Below are positions 17,390 through 25,595 of a stretch of 64,000 nucleotides of DNA, in pieces; the stretch's first letter is position 1; every line of letters begins with the position of its first letter. The position numbers were made by a program, and so were the translations under genes. The notes beneath the pieces were generated by a model. That model did not search any database and was not told the DNA's origin. It saw nothing but the letters and a program-made list of their open reading frames with translations. The stretch is from Haloplanus salinarum (GTDB lineage Archaea > Halobacteriota > Halobacteria > Halobacteriales > Haloferacaceae). The stretch covers positions 186,001 to 250,000 of the forward strand of contig NZ_CP101823.1 in assembly GCF_024498175.1 (NCBI RefSeq). Reading direction: 5' to 3'.

Positions 17390-18820
17390 ATGAGCTCAGA
17401 TCAAGACCATCTCAAAGAGACGGACACCGAGGCTCGCTTCGAGTTCAAGAAGGAGGAGCGCTCCTCCTTCCAGGCCGACAAGGGCCTGACCGAGGAGACG
17501 ATCCGCGTCATCTCGGAGGACAAGGGCGAACCAGAATGGATGCTGAAACGCCGGCTCCGGGCCCTGGAACAGTTCCAGGAGATGCCCATGCCGACCGACT
17601 GGCCGGGCCAGCCCGACCTCTCCGAGGTCGACGTGGACGAAATCGTCCCGTACATCCGCCCGGACGTCGAGACGCGCGAGAGCGTCGACGACTGGACGGA
17701 CCTGCCGGACGACATCAAGGACACCTTCGACAAACTCGGCATCCCCGAGGCCGAGAAGAACGCCCTCTCGGGCGTCGGCGCCCAGTACGAGTCCGAAGTC
17801 GTCTACCAGAACATGCAGGAGCAGTGGGAGGACAAAGGCGTCATCTTCTGTAACATGGACGAGGCCCTTCGGGAGCACGAGGAACTCGTCCGCGAGCACT
17901 TCATGACGAAGTGCGTGCCGCCGAGCGACAACAAGTTCGCGGCGCTCCACGGCGCCATCTGGTCCGGCGGCTCGTTCGTCTACGTCCCCGAGGACACCGT
18001 CGTCGAGATGCCGGTCCAGGCGTACTTCCGGATGAACTCCGAGGGGATGGGCCAGTTCGAGCACACGCTCATCATCGCCGAGGAGAACTCGGAGGTCCAC
18101 TACATCGAGGGTTGCAGTGCCCCGAAATACTCCGCGTTCAACCTCCACTCCGGCGGCGTCGAGGTGTTCGTCGACGATGGTGCCCACGTCCAGTACTCCA
18201 CGGTGCAGAACTGGTCGAAGAACACCTACAACCTGAACACCAAGCGCGCCCTCGTCGAGGGCGACGGTCGCATGGAGTGGATTTCGGGATCGATGGGGTC
18301 GAAGGCGACGATGCTGTACCCCTCGACGGTGCTCAAGGGTCGCGGCGCCTCCGACAACCACATCACCATCGCCTTCGCGGGCGAGGGGCAAAACATCGAC
18401 ACCGGGGCGAAGGTGTACCACAACGCCCCGGAGACGAAATCGACCATCGAGTCGAAGAGCGTCGCGAAAGACGGTGGCCGCACCAACTACCGCGGCCTGG
18501 TCCACATCGCCGACGGCGCGTCGGACTCCTCGACCAGCGTCGAGTGTGACGCGCTGATGTTCGACAACGAGTCCACCAGCGACACCATGCCGTACATGGA
18601 GATCAACGAGTCCGCCGTCGACGTGGCTCACGAGGCGACGGTCGGAAAGATCGGTGACGAGGACGTCTTCTACCTCCAGAGCCGTGGCCTGGACGACGAC
18701 GACGCCAAGCAGATGATCGTCTCCGGCTTCATCGAGCCGATCACGGAGGAACTACCGATCGAGTACGCGGTCGAACTCAACCGTCTCGTCGAACTCGAGA
18801 TGGAGGGGAGTCTCGGATAA
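17390..18820 (+). CDS. sufB: Fe-S cluster scaffold protein SufB
   Basis: 476 residues, the normal SufB length. It is the scaffold on which the cluster is built, with SufC and SufD. The N-terminal part contains ERSSFQADKGLTEETIRVIS and MLKRRLRALEQF. The C-terminal beta-helix domain includes the conserved ENSEVHYIEGCSAP, with the cluster-related Cys, and NRLVELEMEGSLG at the end. Located 26 bp after sufC and 2 bp before sufD, so translation is probably coupled along the operon. Confidence 0.95.
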   Translation: MSSDQDHLKETDTEARFEFKKEERSSFQADKGLTEETIRVISEDKGEPEWMLKRRLRALEQFQEMPMPTDWPGQPDLSEVDVDEIVPYIRPDVETRESVDDWTDLPDDIKDTFDKLGIPEAEKNALSGVGAQYESEVVYQNMQEQWEDKGVIFCNMDEALREHEELVREHFMTKCVPPSDNKFAALHGAIWSGGSFVYVPEDTVVEMPVQAYFRMNSEGMGQFEHTLIIAEENSEVHYIEGCSAPKYSAFNLHSGGVEVFVDDGAHVQYSTVQNWSKNTYNLNTKRALVEGDGRMEWISGSMGSKATMLYPSTVLKGRGASDNHITIAFAGEGQNIDTGAKVYHNAPETKSTIESKSVAKDGGRTNYRGLVHIADGASDSSTSVECDALMFDNESTSDTMPYMEINESAVDVAHEATVGKIGDEDVFYLQSRGLDDDDAKQMIVSGFIEPITEELPIEYAVELNRLVELEMEGSLG

Positions 18821-18822
18821 TC

Positions 18823-20034
18823 ATGAGTGCGCAGGTACCAGCGGACCTCTCGGAAGCGACGGTCCACGAGATAGCCGACAGCCGCGACGAGCCGGACTGG
18901 CTCCGCGAGACGCGCCTGAAGGCGCTCAAGGCCCTCGACCACCTCGAGATGCCCGACGTCATCCAGACGCCCGGGCGTCGGTGGACCGACCTCGAACAGC
19001 TCGATTTCGCCGAACTGGCGGACCCGCTGACCCAGTCCGACGACACCGAACGGCTCACCGACGAGGGCGTCGAGGTGCTCTCCTTCGACGACGCGGTGGC
19101 GGAACACCCCACGCTCCTCGAAGCGAAGTTCGGCTCGATCATCGACCCCGAGACCGACTACCTGACGGCGCTGTCGGTGGCGCTGTTCACCACCGGCACG
19201 TTCGTCTACGTGCCCGAGGGCGTCGACGCCGAGGACGTGACGATCCGGACCGACATGAACTCCCGGTCGCTGTTCAGTCACACCCTCGTCGTCACCGAGG
19301 ACTCCTCGTCGGTGACGATCCTCGAACGGATCGACTCCGGCGACGACGTCGACGGCGCGCGCTACTACAGCAACCTCGTCGAGGTCGACGCCGGCGAGAA
19401 CAGCTACGTCCAGTACGGCTCGCTCCAGACGCTCGACGAGGACACCTACAACGTCACGCGCAAGCGCGGCGACGCGGGCGTCTACTCGACCATCGACTGG
19501 ATCGAGGGCAACATCGGCTCGCGGCTCACCCGCTCGGACATCGAGACGGAGCTCAACGGCGACAGCTCCGAGAGCCAGATCGTCGGGGCCTTCTTCGGCC
19601 ACGACGACCAGCACTTCGACGTGAACGCGCGGGTTTGGCACCAGGCCGAGCACACGACGGCCGACCTCGTCACCCGCGGCGTCCTCGACGACACCGCCCG
19701 ATCGGTGTACGAGGGCGTCCAGGACGTGGGTCGCGAGGCGTGGGACACCAACTCCTACCAGCGCGAGAACACGCTCATGCTGAGCGACGACAGCGAGGCC
19801 GACGCCTCGCCGAAGCTCATCATCAACAACCACGACACCGAGGCCTCCCACTCCGCGACGGTCGGACAGGTCGACCAGGAGGACCTGTTCTACCTCACCT
19901 CGCGGACGATTCCCGAGCGGCAGGCACGGAACACCCTCGTCGAGGGCTTTTTCGTCCCCGTCCTCGAGGAGATCGAGGTCGAGGAGCTCCGCGAGGACCT
20001 CGAAGCGGAGATCACGGCTCGCCTGCGCGAGTAG
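18823..20034 (+). CDS. sufD: Fe-S cluster assembly protein SufD
   Basis: 403 residues, homologous to SufB in its C-terminal beta-helix (e.g. SLFSHTLVVTEDSSSVTILE, EASHSATVGQVDQEDLFYLTSRTIPERQARNTLVEGFF). It forms the SufBC2D complex and is thought to help iron entry. The start ATG at 18823 is 2 bp after the sufB stop. The gene ends in TAG, one of several genes here that use it as an ordinary stop. Confidence 0.94.
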   Translation: MSAQVPADLSEATVHEIADSRDEPDWLRETRLKALKALDHLEMPDVIQTPGRRWTDLEQLDFAELADPLTQSDDTERLTDEGVEVLSFDDAVAEHPTLLEAKFGSIIDPETDYLTALSVALFTTGTFVYVPEGVDAEDVTIRTDMNSRSLFSHTLVVTEDSSSVTILERIDSGDDVDGARYYSNLVEVDAGENSYVQYGSLQTLDEDTYNVTRKRGDAGVYSTIDWIEGNIGSRLTRSDIETELNGDSSESQIVGAFFGHDDQHFDVNARVWHQAEHTTADLVTRGVLDDTARSVYEGVQDVGREAWDTNSYQRENTLMLSDDSEADASPKLIINNHDTEASHSATVGQVDQEDLFYLTSRTIPERQARNTLVEGFFVPVLEEIEVEELREDLEAEITARLRE

Positions 20035-20132
20035 GCGGTCACGGGCCGCAGGGAACGCCTTAAGTTCCCCTCGCCCCGATTGCTTCGTATGATCGTCCCG
20101 ACCACACACGTTCGGAGGTGGCAGCCGTTCCG

Positions 20133-20627
20133 ATGAGCGTCAGCCATCGGGTCGGCTCCGACCACCAGCTCGCCCGCCTCCTCCAGATCGGGATCGTCCT
20201 CGAGGAGGTCGTCGAGGCGCGGGCACACCACCACTACCAGTCGCTCGGCGCCGACCGGGAGCTCGACCCCGAAATCGAGACCTTGCTGGCCGACGCAGCC
20301 GAGGAGTCGGCCGCACACCGGGAGCGACTGGAGGACGTGATCGCCGACCTCGACGCGGAGTCGATCCCGTTCGAGGACATCGAGACGCTCGTCGAGGCCC
20401 AGTACGCCCAGACCAAACCGGACGATTTCGACGGCGTCCTCTACGATCAGCTCTGTAACGAGGAGACGGCGTACAAGTTCTACGACGACCTCGTGTCGGC
20501 CATCGAGGCCAGCGACGCGCGGTTCTCGGTGGATCGGGACCGACTCCTCGACACCCTGCGAGCCATCCGGCAGGACGAGGCCGACGGCGTCGAAGACGTA
20601 ACGAAGATCATGGAGACACGCGATTAG
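20133..20627 (+). CDS. Ferritin-like (diiron) domain protein
   Basis: About 164 residues from the ATG at 20133 (MSVSHRVGSDHQL); a GTG at 20118 would add five residues. A GGAGG lies 15 bp before the ATG. The protein is a helical bundle with repeated Glu and His positions typical of ferritin-like diiron proteins: EEVVEARAHHHYQ, EESAAHRERLEDV and NEETAYKFYDDL. Its place between the suf genes and a DtxR-type regulator suggests iron storage, delivery or sensing. An upstream TATA-like CCTTAAGTT at 20058-20066 gives it its own promoter. Confidence 0.82.
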   Translation: MSVSHRVGSDHQLARLLQIGIVLEEVVEARAHHHYQSLGADRELDPEIETLLADAAEESAAHRERLEDVIADLDAESIPFEDIETLVEAQYAQTKPDDFDGVLYDQLCNEETAYKFYDDLVSAIEASDARFSVDRDRLLDTLRAIRQDEADGVEDVTKIMETRD

Positions 20628-20629
20628 CG

Positions 20630-21064
20630 ATGAACACGGCAGACCAGTACCTCAAGGCGATCTACCTGATCCAGGAGATGGAAGACGGCCCGGCGGCGAC
20701 GGGGACGCTCGCGGACATGCTCGACGTGAGCCCCGCCAGCGCCAACGAGATGATCGGCAAACTCGAGAGCCGGGACCTCGCGGAACACGAGAAGTACAAG
20801 GGGGTTCGCCTCACCGACGAGGGGATCGCTCGCGCCCGCGACGCGATCCAGACGTACTGCATCATCGAGCGGTTCCTCGCGAACGTCCTCGACGTCGAGG
20901 AGTTCCGCGCCGAGGCCCGTGAGCTCGAGGCCGTCATCGACGACACGGTGGCCGACCGCCTCGACACCATCATCAACCGCAACCCCAACTGTCCGGACTG
21001 CTTCGACGCCGAAACCGACGCCTGTCGGGAACTCGAAATCGAGTGCGAGCGCCCGGCGGACTGA
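20630..21064 (+). CDS. DtxR/SirR-family metal-dependent regulator
   Basis: 144 residues; starts 2 bp after the ferritin-like gene, so the two are co-transcribed. The N-terminal winged helix is MNTADQYLKAIYLIQEM through GTLADMLDVSPASANEMIGKLESRDL, characteristic of DtxR/MntR proteins. The dimerisation and metal-binding domain follows (ERFLANVLDVEEFRAEARELE). The tail is Cys-rich, CPDCFDAETDACRELEIEC, with four Cys that could bind metal or an Fe-S cluster. Likely senses iron or manganese; controlling the adjacent iron genes is inference. Confidence 0.87.
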   Translation: MNTADQYLKAIYLIQEMEDGPAATGTLADMLDVSPASANEMIGKLESRDLAEHEKYKGVRLTDEGIARARDAIQTYCIIERFLANVLDVEEFRAEARELEAVIDDTVADRLDTIINRNPNCPDCFDAETDACRELEIECERPAD

Positions 21065-21075
21065 CGGAACGGCTG

Positions 21076-21085
21076 GATTTATACC
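21076..21085 (+). promoter_or_regulatory. Putative promoter of tRNA-Gln
   Basis: GATTTATACC is a good haloarchaeal TATA box about 85 bp before the mature tRNA 5' end. If used, it gives a tRNA precursor with a leader of about 60 nt. The leader contains the dyad CCGTGG-TC-CCACGG. Confidence 0.45.
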
Positions 21086-21165
21086 GCGTGACCGTCGAGA
21101 CGGGAACGCCGTGGTCCCACGGTGAGGGTGCAGGGCACCCGAGTCTCGCGGGACGAACGGAGTGC

Positions 21166-21238
21166 AGTCCCGTGGTGTAGTGGCCAATCATCTGGGCCTT
21201 TGGAGCCCAGGACGGCGGTTCGAATCCGCCCGGGACTA
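21166..21238 (+). tRNA. tRNA-Gln (anticodon TTG)
   Basis: A full cloverleaf. The acceptor stem AGTCCCG pairs with CGGGACT and A73 follows. The D arm region is TGGTGTAGTGGCCAATCA. The anticodon stem TGGGC/GCCCA closes loop CTTTGGA with anticodon TTG. The T arm is GGCGG-TTCGAAT-CCGCC. CCA is not encoded. A short T run follows (21239-21244) and may end transcription. Confidence 0.97.
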
Positions 21239-21282
21239 TTTTTCAATGAAGAATACAGAGAAAATAATTCCGGCGCCGGTCA

Positions 21283-23997
21283 CTACGCATCTTCGTCCGT
21301 CCGGAACTCGAACCGCGCACCGCCCTCGCGGCCCTCGGTGACGGAGACGGTCCAGCCGTGTGCGTCGGCGATCCGTTCGACGATGGCCAGTCCGAAGCCG
21401 GTGCCGTCCGAGGCGGTCGTGAACCCGCGCTCGAAGACGTCGTCGCGTTCGTCCGGCGGGATGCCGGGGCCGTCGTCCTCGACGGCGAAGCCGGGGGAGA
21501 AATCGAGCGGGCTGACCCACACGTGGAGGCCGTCGTCGGGATCATCAGTGGAGCCGTGTTCGACGCTGTCACCGGCTTCGCCGGTTTCCCGAGGGATCTC
21601 CGATCCCTCGCTGTCGCCGGACTGCGTCCGGCTGCTCGTGGAGCCATGCTCCACGCTGTTCCGAAACAGGTTGGCGAGCAGTTCCCGGAGCTGGTCGGGG
21701 TCGGCGTCGACCGCGATGTCCTGTACCGACAGTTCGGCGTCCGGAGCGTCGATGCCCGTCCACGCCTCGGTCGCGGCACTCTCCAGGGAGACGGGTTCGG
21801 GGTCGATCACTCGCTGTCCGTGTTCGGCCATCGTCAGCAGGTCCTCGATCAGCGTCTCCATCCGATCGACGGTGTCGCCGATGCTCGCACAGAGGTCGTT
21901 GACGGCCGCGGCGTCGACGGTGTCCGCGGGACCGTCTGCCGCCGACTCCCGGTCGACGGTCGCGCGGAACTGCTTGAGTTCGGCGTCGAGTGCGGCGAGC
22001 GGGTTCCGGAGGTCGTGGGCCACCGTCTCGCCGTACTGCTTGAGTCGGTCGTTCTGTGCCTCCAGTTCGCGTTCGTAGGCCTTGAGTTCGCTCACGTCGC
22101 GGTTGATCGCGACGAAGCCGGTGATCTCGCCGTCGTCGTCGCTGATCGGGGCGATGGTCTGGTCGACGACGTACTCGCTCCCGTCCTTGCGTTCGTTGAC
22201 GACCTCGCCCTGCCAGACGTCGCCGTCGCGGATCGTCTCCCAGAGGTCGTGGTAGAACGCCTCGTCGTGTGTCCCCGACTGGAGCAGCGCGGGCGTCTGC
22301 CCGATGGCCTCCGCCGCCGAGTAGCCGGTGACGGACTCGAAGGCGTCGTTGACGTACTCGATCCGGCCCTCGGCGTCGGTGATGAGGACGCTGTGTCCCG
22401 CGTGGGCCACCGCGCTCCGGAAGCGTTCGAGGTCACGCTCCTGTCGCTTGCGCTCGGTCGCGTCCCGGACCGTGTTCACCTGGTAGGGTTCGCCGTCGAT
22501 GCGCACCCGCGAGGTGACGACCTCGACGGGAACGCACTCGTCGGTGTCGAGACGTCCGATCCGCGTGTCGTAGATGCGCCGCTCGCCGTCCTCGAACGAC
22601 GACCAGTACGCCGGGAACCGCGACCGATCGAGCCGCGGATCCAGCGAGCACATGTGGTGTTCCCGGAGTTCGTCGCGATCCGTCCCGAACTGCTCGGCGA
22701 GGCGTTCGTTGACGTACGTCGCGTAGCCGTCGGCGTCGTAGGTTCCGATGCCGATCCCCGCCTGGTCGATGGCGCGCTTGAGGAACGTCAGGTTCAGTTC
22801 GCGCTCCTTGCGCGCCGTGATGTCGCGGTTGATCGCGACGTAGCCGATGGCCTCATCGTCACCGTCGCCGTCGTCGTCGCTGATCGGGGCGATGGTCTGG
22901 TCGATGACGTACTCGCTCCCGTCCTTGCGTTCGTTGACGACCTCGCCCTGCCAGACGTCGCCGTCGCGGATCGTCTCCCAGAGGTCGCGGTAGAACGCCT
23001 CGTCGTGTGTCCCCGACTGGAGCAGCGCCGGACTGCGACCGAGCGCCTCCGACTCCGTGTAGCCGGTGACGGACTCGAAGGCGTCGTTGACGTAGGTGAT
23101 CCGGCCGTCGGCGTCGGTGAGCAACACGACGTGGCCGGCGTGTTCGACGGCGCTCCGGAACTGGCGGTTGCGGCGCTCGCGCCGGGCCCGGGTCTCGGCG
23201 CGTTCGGTGGCGTCGGCAACGAGGGACCCCGCCGTCGTCAGGGCCTCGGTCGTCCGCTCGTCGAGCGCGTCCGCCCGGTGCGTGGCCACGTGGAGCACGC
23301 CCGTTACCGTCCCGTCGTCGCGGAGGGGGACGGCCGCGGTCGCACCGCCCTCGTCGCCCGGTGTGTCCCCGCCGCCACGCTCGACGGCGACCTCGCCGGT
23401 CCGGATCGCCCGTCCCGTCGCCCCCGCGTCGGCCGGGACCTCGTCCCCGGAGTAACCCGCGTCGTCGCCGGCCGCCGCTCGACGCGTGACGACGTCCCGT
23501 TCGGGGTCGTGGTCGCCGATCCAGACGGCGGCGTACGGGCCGGCGTCCGCGACGGCCTCGCAGACGCGTCGGTCGACCTCGCTCCGGGTCTCCGCCGCGG
23601 CGAGCGCTCGGCCGACGGCCTCGACGAGCCGATACGCCCGCTCGGCGCTCGCGGCCCGCCGCGCCGCCCGTTGTCGCTCGACGGCGCCGTCCACCCGGTC
23701 GGCGAGCGATTTCGCGTCCGGGTCCGTCAGGACGACGGACCGATCGTCGGCGAGCCCGTCGGCCTCCGTCGCCGCGACGACGAGTACCGGCAGGTCGCCG
23801 ACCGCCGCCCGCACCGCCGTCAGGGACGCGTCGTCCTCGACGACGACACAGTCGAACGCGGCCTCGGCGAGTCGGACGCTCGCGTCCGCGGCGTTCGTCA
23901 CCGTCTCGACCGTACAGTCGGTCCACGGTTCGAACCGGACCGTCGGCGACTCGTCGACGACGTGGAGGACGCGACCCGGTTCGGTCGTTCCGCTCAT
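21283..23997 (-). CDS. Multi-PAS/GAF sensor histidine kinase
   Basis: 904 residues from the ATG at 23997. Domain order: a receiver-like N-terminal domain (about 8-115, LHVVDESPTVRF, lacking a clear full phosphorylation pocket), a GAF domain (about 125-275), three PAS domains (about 280-395, 403-520 and 526-640), HisKA with the phospho-acceptor His661 in ETVAHDLRNPL, and a HATPase with the N box NLFRNSVEHG, G1 VEDDGPGI and G2 GTGFGLAI. No membrane segment, so it is a cytoplasmic sensor. PAS 1 and PAS 3 are near copies in DNA. A palindrome-rich insertion lies just after the N box. No response regulator is adjacent. Confidence 0.93.
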   Translation of the reverse strand: MSGTTEPGRVLHVVDESPTVRFEPWTDCTVETVTNAADASVRLAEAAFDCVVVEDDASLTAVRAAVGDLPVLVVAATEADGLADDRSVVLTDPDAKSLADRVDGAVERQRAARRAASAERAYRLVEAVGRALAAAETRSEVDRRVCEAVADAGPYAAVWIGDHDPERDVVTRRAAAGDDAGYSGDEVPADAGATGRAIRTGEVAVERGGGDTPGDEGGATAAVPLRDDGTVTGVLHVATHRADALDERTTEALTTAGSLVADATERAETRARRERRNRQFRSAVEHAGHVVLLTDADGRITYVNDAFESVTGYTESEALGRSPALLQSGTHDEAFYRDLWETIRDGDVWQGEVVNERKDGSEYVIDQTIAPISDDDGDGDDEAIGYVAINRDITARKERELNLTFLKRAIDQAGIGIGTYDADGYATYVNERLAEQFGTDRDELREHHMCSLDPRLDRSRFPAYWSSFEDGERRIYDTRIGRLDTDECVPVEVVTSRVRIDGEPYQVNTVRDATERKRQERDLERFRSAVAHAGHSVLITDAEGRIEYVNDAFESVTGYSAAEAIGQTPALLQSGTHDEAFYHDLWETIRDGDVWQGEVVNERKDGSEYVVDQTIAPISDDDGEITGFVAINRDVSELKAYERELEAQNDRLKQYGETVAHDLRNPLAALDAELKQFRATVDRESAADGPADTVDAAAVNDLCASIGDTVDRMETLIEDLLTMAEHGQRVIDPEPVSLESAATEAWTGIDAPDAELSVQDIAVDADPDQLRELLANLFRNSVEHGSTSSRTQSGDSEGSEIPRETGEAGDSVEHGSTDDPDDGLHVWVSPLDFSPGFAVEDDGPGIPPDERDDVFERGFTTASDGTGFGLAIVERIADAHGWTVSVTEGREGGARFEFRTDEDA
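21548..21659. repeat. In-frame palindromic cassette in the kinase gene
   Basis: Two 22-bp direct repeats (21548-21569 and 21638-21659, 3 mismatches) are 90 bp apart. They bracket three perfect hairpins: ACCGG/CCGGT (21571-21585), CGAGGGAT/ATCCCTCG (21590-21610) and GCCGGAC/GTCCGGC (21616-21632). A fourth, GTGGAG/CTCCAC, lies in the second direct repeat. The unit is a multiple of three and adds 30 residues, duplicating the peptide SVEHGST. Confidence 0.8.
22141..22290. repeat. Copy of a 150-bp PAS repeat (second copy 22879-23028)
   Basis: The 150 bp here match 22879-23028 with only two mismatches that I can see. The offset is 738 bp, or 246 codons. Homology resumes at the same offset at 22321-22356. 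Both copies encode the core of PAS domains 3 and 1 (DGDVWQGEVVNERKDGSEYV). This is an internal duplication or recent gene conversion. Confidence 0.85.
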
Positions 23998-24120
23998 GGC
24001 GTCCGATTGGCCAGGTGCGGTAAATAACCCCTGAACGTTCTCAACGACTGGCGACGATCCGGCGAACCGCGACGGCCGCCGGTCACCACCGTTTTGCGTC
24101 GGGCGGGCGAACGCTCCCCG

Positions 24121-24489
24121 ATGGAACGGCTCCCCCGCGACCTCGCCGTCTGTGGCACGTTCGCGTTGGTGTCGGGGCTGGTGCTGTGGCCGCCCGGTGC
24201 CGTCTACTGGACCGCCGTTGCGACGGTCGTCGGCGAGGCCCCGACGATCGGACTGGTCCTCCTCGTGGCTGTCGCCCTCGGCGCCGCCTTCGGTCGCGTG
24301 ACCCGGATCGGCGTCCCCCGGTTCCTGGGCGGCGGCGTCCCGGCCTACGTCGTCGGCATGGTGGCGATCCGTCTCGTCGTCGCTCCCGACAGTCCGGCGC
24401 ACCTGCTCTGGTACGCCGGCCTACTTGCCTGTCTCGGCGGCGGCGTCGCGCTCGATCGGTACGTCCGGCACGCGTCGGCGACCCCCTGA
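24121..24489 (+). CDS. Small multi-helix membrane protein, function unknown
   Basis: 122 residues with four hydrophobic spans: CGTFALVSGLVLWPPGAVYW, IGLVLLVAVALGAAFG, VPAYVVGMVAIRLVV and HLLWYAGLLACLGGGVAL. The ATG at 24121 opens MERLPRDLAV. It is divergent from the histidine kinase. No family recognised. Confidence 0.7.
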   Translation: MERLPRDLAVCGTFALVSGLVLWPPGAVYWTAVATVVGEAPTIGLVLLVAVALGAAFGRVTRIGVPRFLGGGVPAYVVGMVAIRLVVAPDSPAHLLWYAGLLACLGGGVALDRYVRHASATP

Positions 24490-24508
24490 TCGGGGAGAGA
24501 CGTCGAAC

Positions 24509-25282
24509 TCACAGCGCGCGCTCGATATACCGGTTGACGGCGTGCACGCGGTCCTGGCGGAACGTCCACACGGCCTCCCACGCGTCGTCGCCGACCCGTT
24601 CGGCCACGAGCGCCGCCGACCGTGCGTCCCCGTCGTCCGTGTGGTGGACGACGAACCAGGAGGAGCGAAACTCCCCGGTGTAGCCCGCGTGGACGACGCC
24701 TGGGAACGACTCCGGCGGCACCCAGTCCGGGACGCCGTAGACGTGGACGTCGACGTCGGCCGTCCCGAGCCGTCGGTACACCTCTCGGGTGCCCCGCTCG
24801 TCGTCGAGTCTGGACAGTCGCTGGAACGACGACCGCAGCCGCCCGGCGCCGTGCTCCCAGGCGAGTCGCTCGATGTACCGCGATATCGCGATGAGCGGCA
24901 GCTTCTCCGAGTGAGCCGCCGGGTAGCCACGGACCCTGAACGGCGTCTCCGCCAGCCCTTCGAGGACCGCCGGCATCGTCACGTCCTCGAGTGCCCTCGT
25001 CCCGGTCACGTAGAGGTCGGAGTTGACCAGGAGCAACTCCTCTTCGAGTGCCTGCAGCGGCGACGAGGCGATCACCTCCCGGTCGTCGTCGAGGAGCAAC
25101 ACCACGTCCGCCTCGGCGTCGGGAACGTCCAGTTCCTCGACGTCGACGTGCTGTTCGGCGAACAGCTCCTCCAGCATTTCCTGGATCGGTCGCGGACGGG
25201 TCCGATTCACGACCGCCAGCGACCGATCGGCGACCGGTCCCCGCTCGATGAACGACGCGAGTGAGTCCGGCGGGTCGATCAT
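24509..25282 (-). CDS. DICT sensory domain protein
   Basis: 257 residues from the ATG at 25282 (MIDPPDSLASFIERG). Residues ~20-130 look like a DICT domain (SLAVVNRTRPRPIQEMLEEL, DVVLLLDDDREVIASSPL, LLLVNSDLYVTG). DICT domains occur with cyclases and two-component proteins and are thought to sense light or signals. The rest contains YIERLAWEHGAGRLRSSFQRLSRL and YGVPDWVPPESFPGVVHAGY, as in haloarchaeal stand-alone DICT proteins. Ligand and partner unknown; the nearby kinase is a possible partner by position only. Confidence 0.8.
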   Translation of the reverse strand: MIDPPDSLASFIERGPVADRSLAVVNRTRPRPIQEMLEELFAEQHVDVEELDVPDAEADVVLLLDDDREVIASSPLQALEEELLLVNSDLYVTGTRALEDVTMPAVLEGLAETPFRVRGYPAAHSEKLPLIAISRYIERLAWEHGAGRLRSSFQRLSRLDDERGTREVYRRLGTADVDVHVYGVPDWVPPESFPGVVHAGYTGEFRSSWFVVHHTDDGDARSAALVAERVGDDAWEAVWTFRQDRVHAVNRYIERAL

Positions 25283-25369
25283 CCGTCGTCGCGTCCGGCC
25301 AGCGGGTGGATACCGTTCGTCCTCCGGTGCGTGTCCGTCGACGGGCACGGCCAGTTGCCCGCCCCGCAA

Positions 25370-25471
25370 TCAGTCGGTCCGTGGGTCGTCACGGGGTGCC
25401 TCCTGACACTCTTCGAGGTGTTCGGGGAGGGTTTCGACGCGGTTCCCACAGAACGGGCATTGGGTTCGCAT
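25370..25471 (-). CDS. 33-residue zinc-finger micro-protein
   Basis: Reading the reverse strand from the ATG at 25471 gives MRTQCPFCGNRVETLPEHLE, then ECQEAPRDDPRTD and a TGA stop (complement of 25370-25372). The ligands Cys5, Cys8, His18 and Cys22 form a one-finger CxxC...HxxxC unit like other small haloarchaeal zinc-finger proteins. It is in the 313-bp gap 25283-25595, otherwise empty. Its small size is the main doubt; the intact ligand set is the main support. Confidence 0.6.
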   Translation of the reverse strand: MRTQCPFCGNRVETLPEHLEECQEAPRDDPRTD

Positions 25472-25595
25472 GTGGGTTCTCAGGGAACATTGCTCACGAT
25501 GCGGTTTGAGACTCCCGATCAAATTATCGGATCTGGTAACCAGGGACCGAAGTCCCCGCAGTCGGCGCCGGGACCGTCCCCGGACCGCGACGCGT

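Noticed and set aside
21166-21238. tRNA-Gln as an integration site for a mobile element
   Set aside because: No integrase gene and no repeat of the tRNA 3' end was noticed downstream; the next gene is a chromosomal-type kinase.
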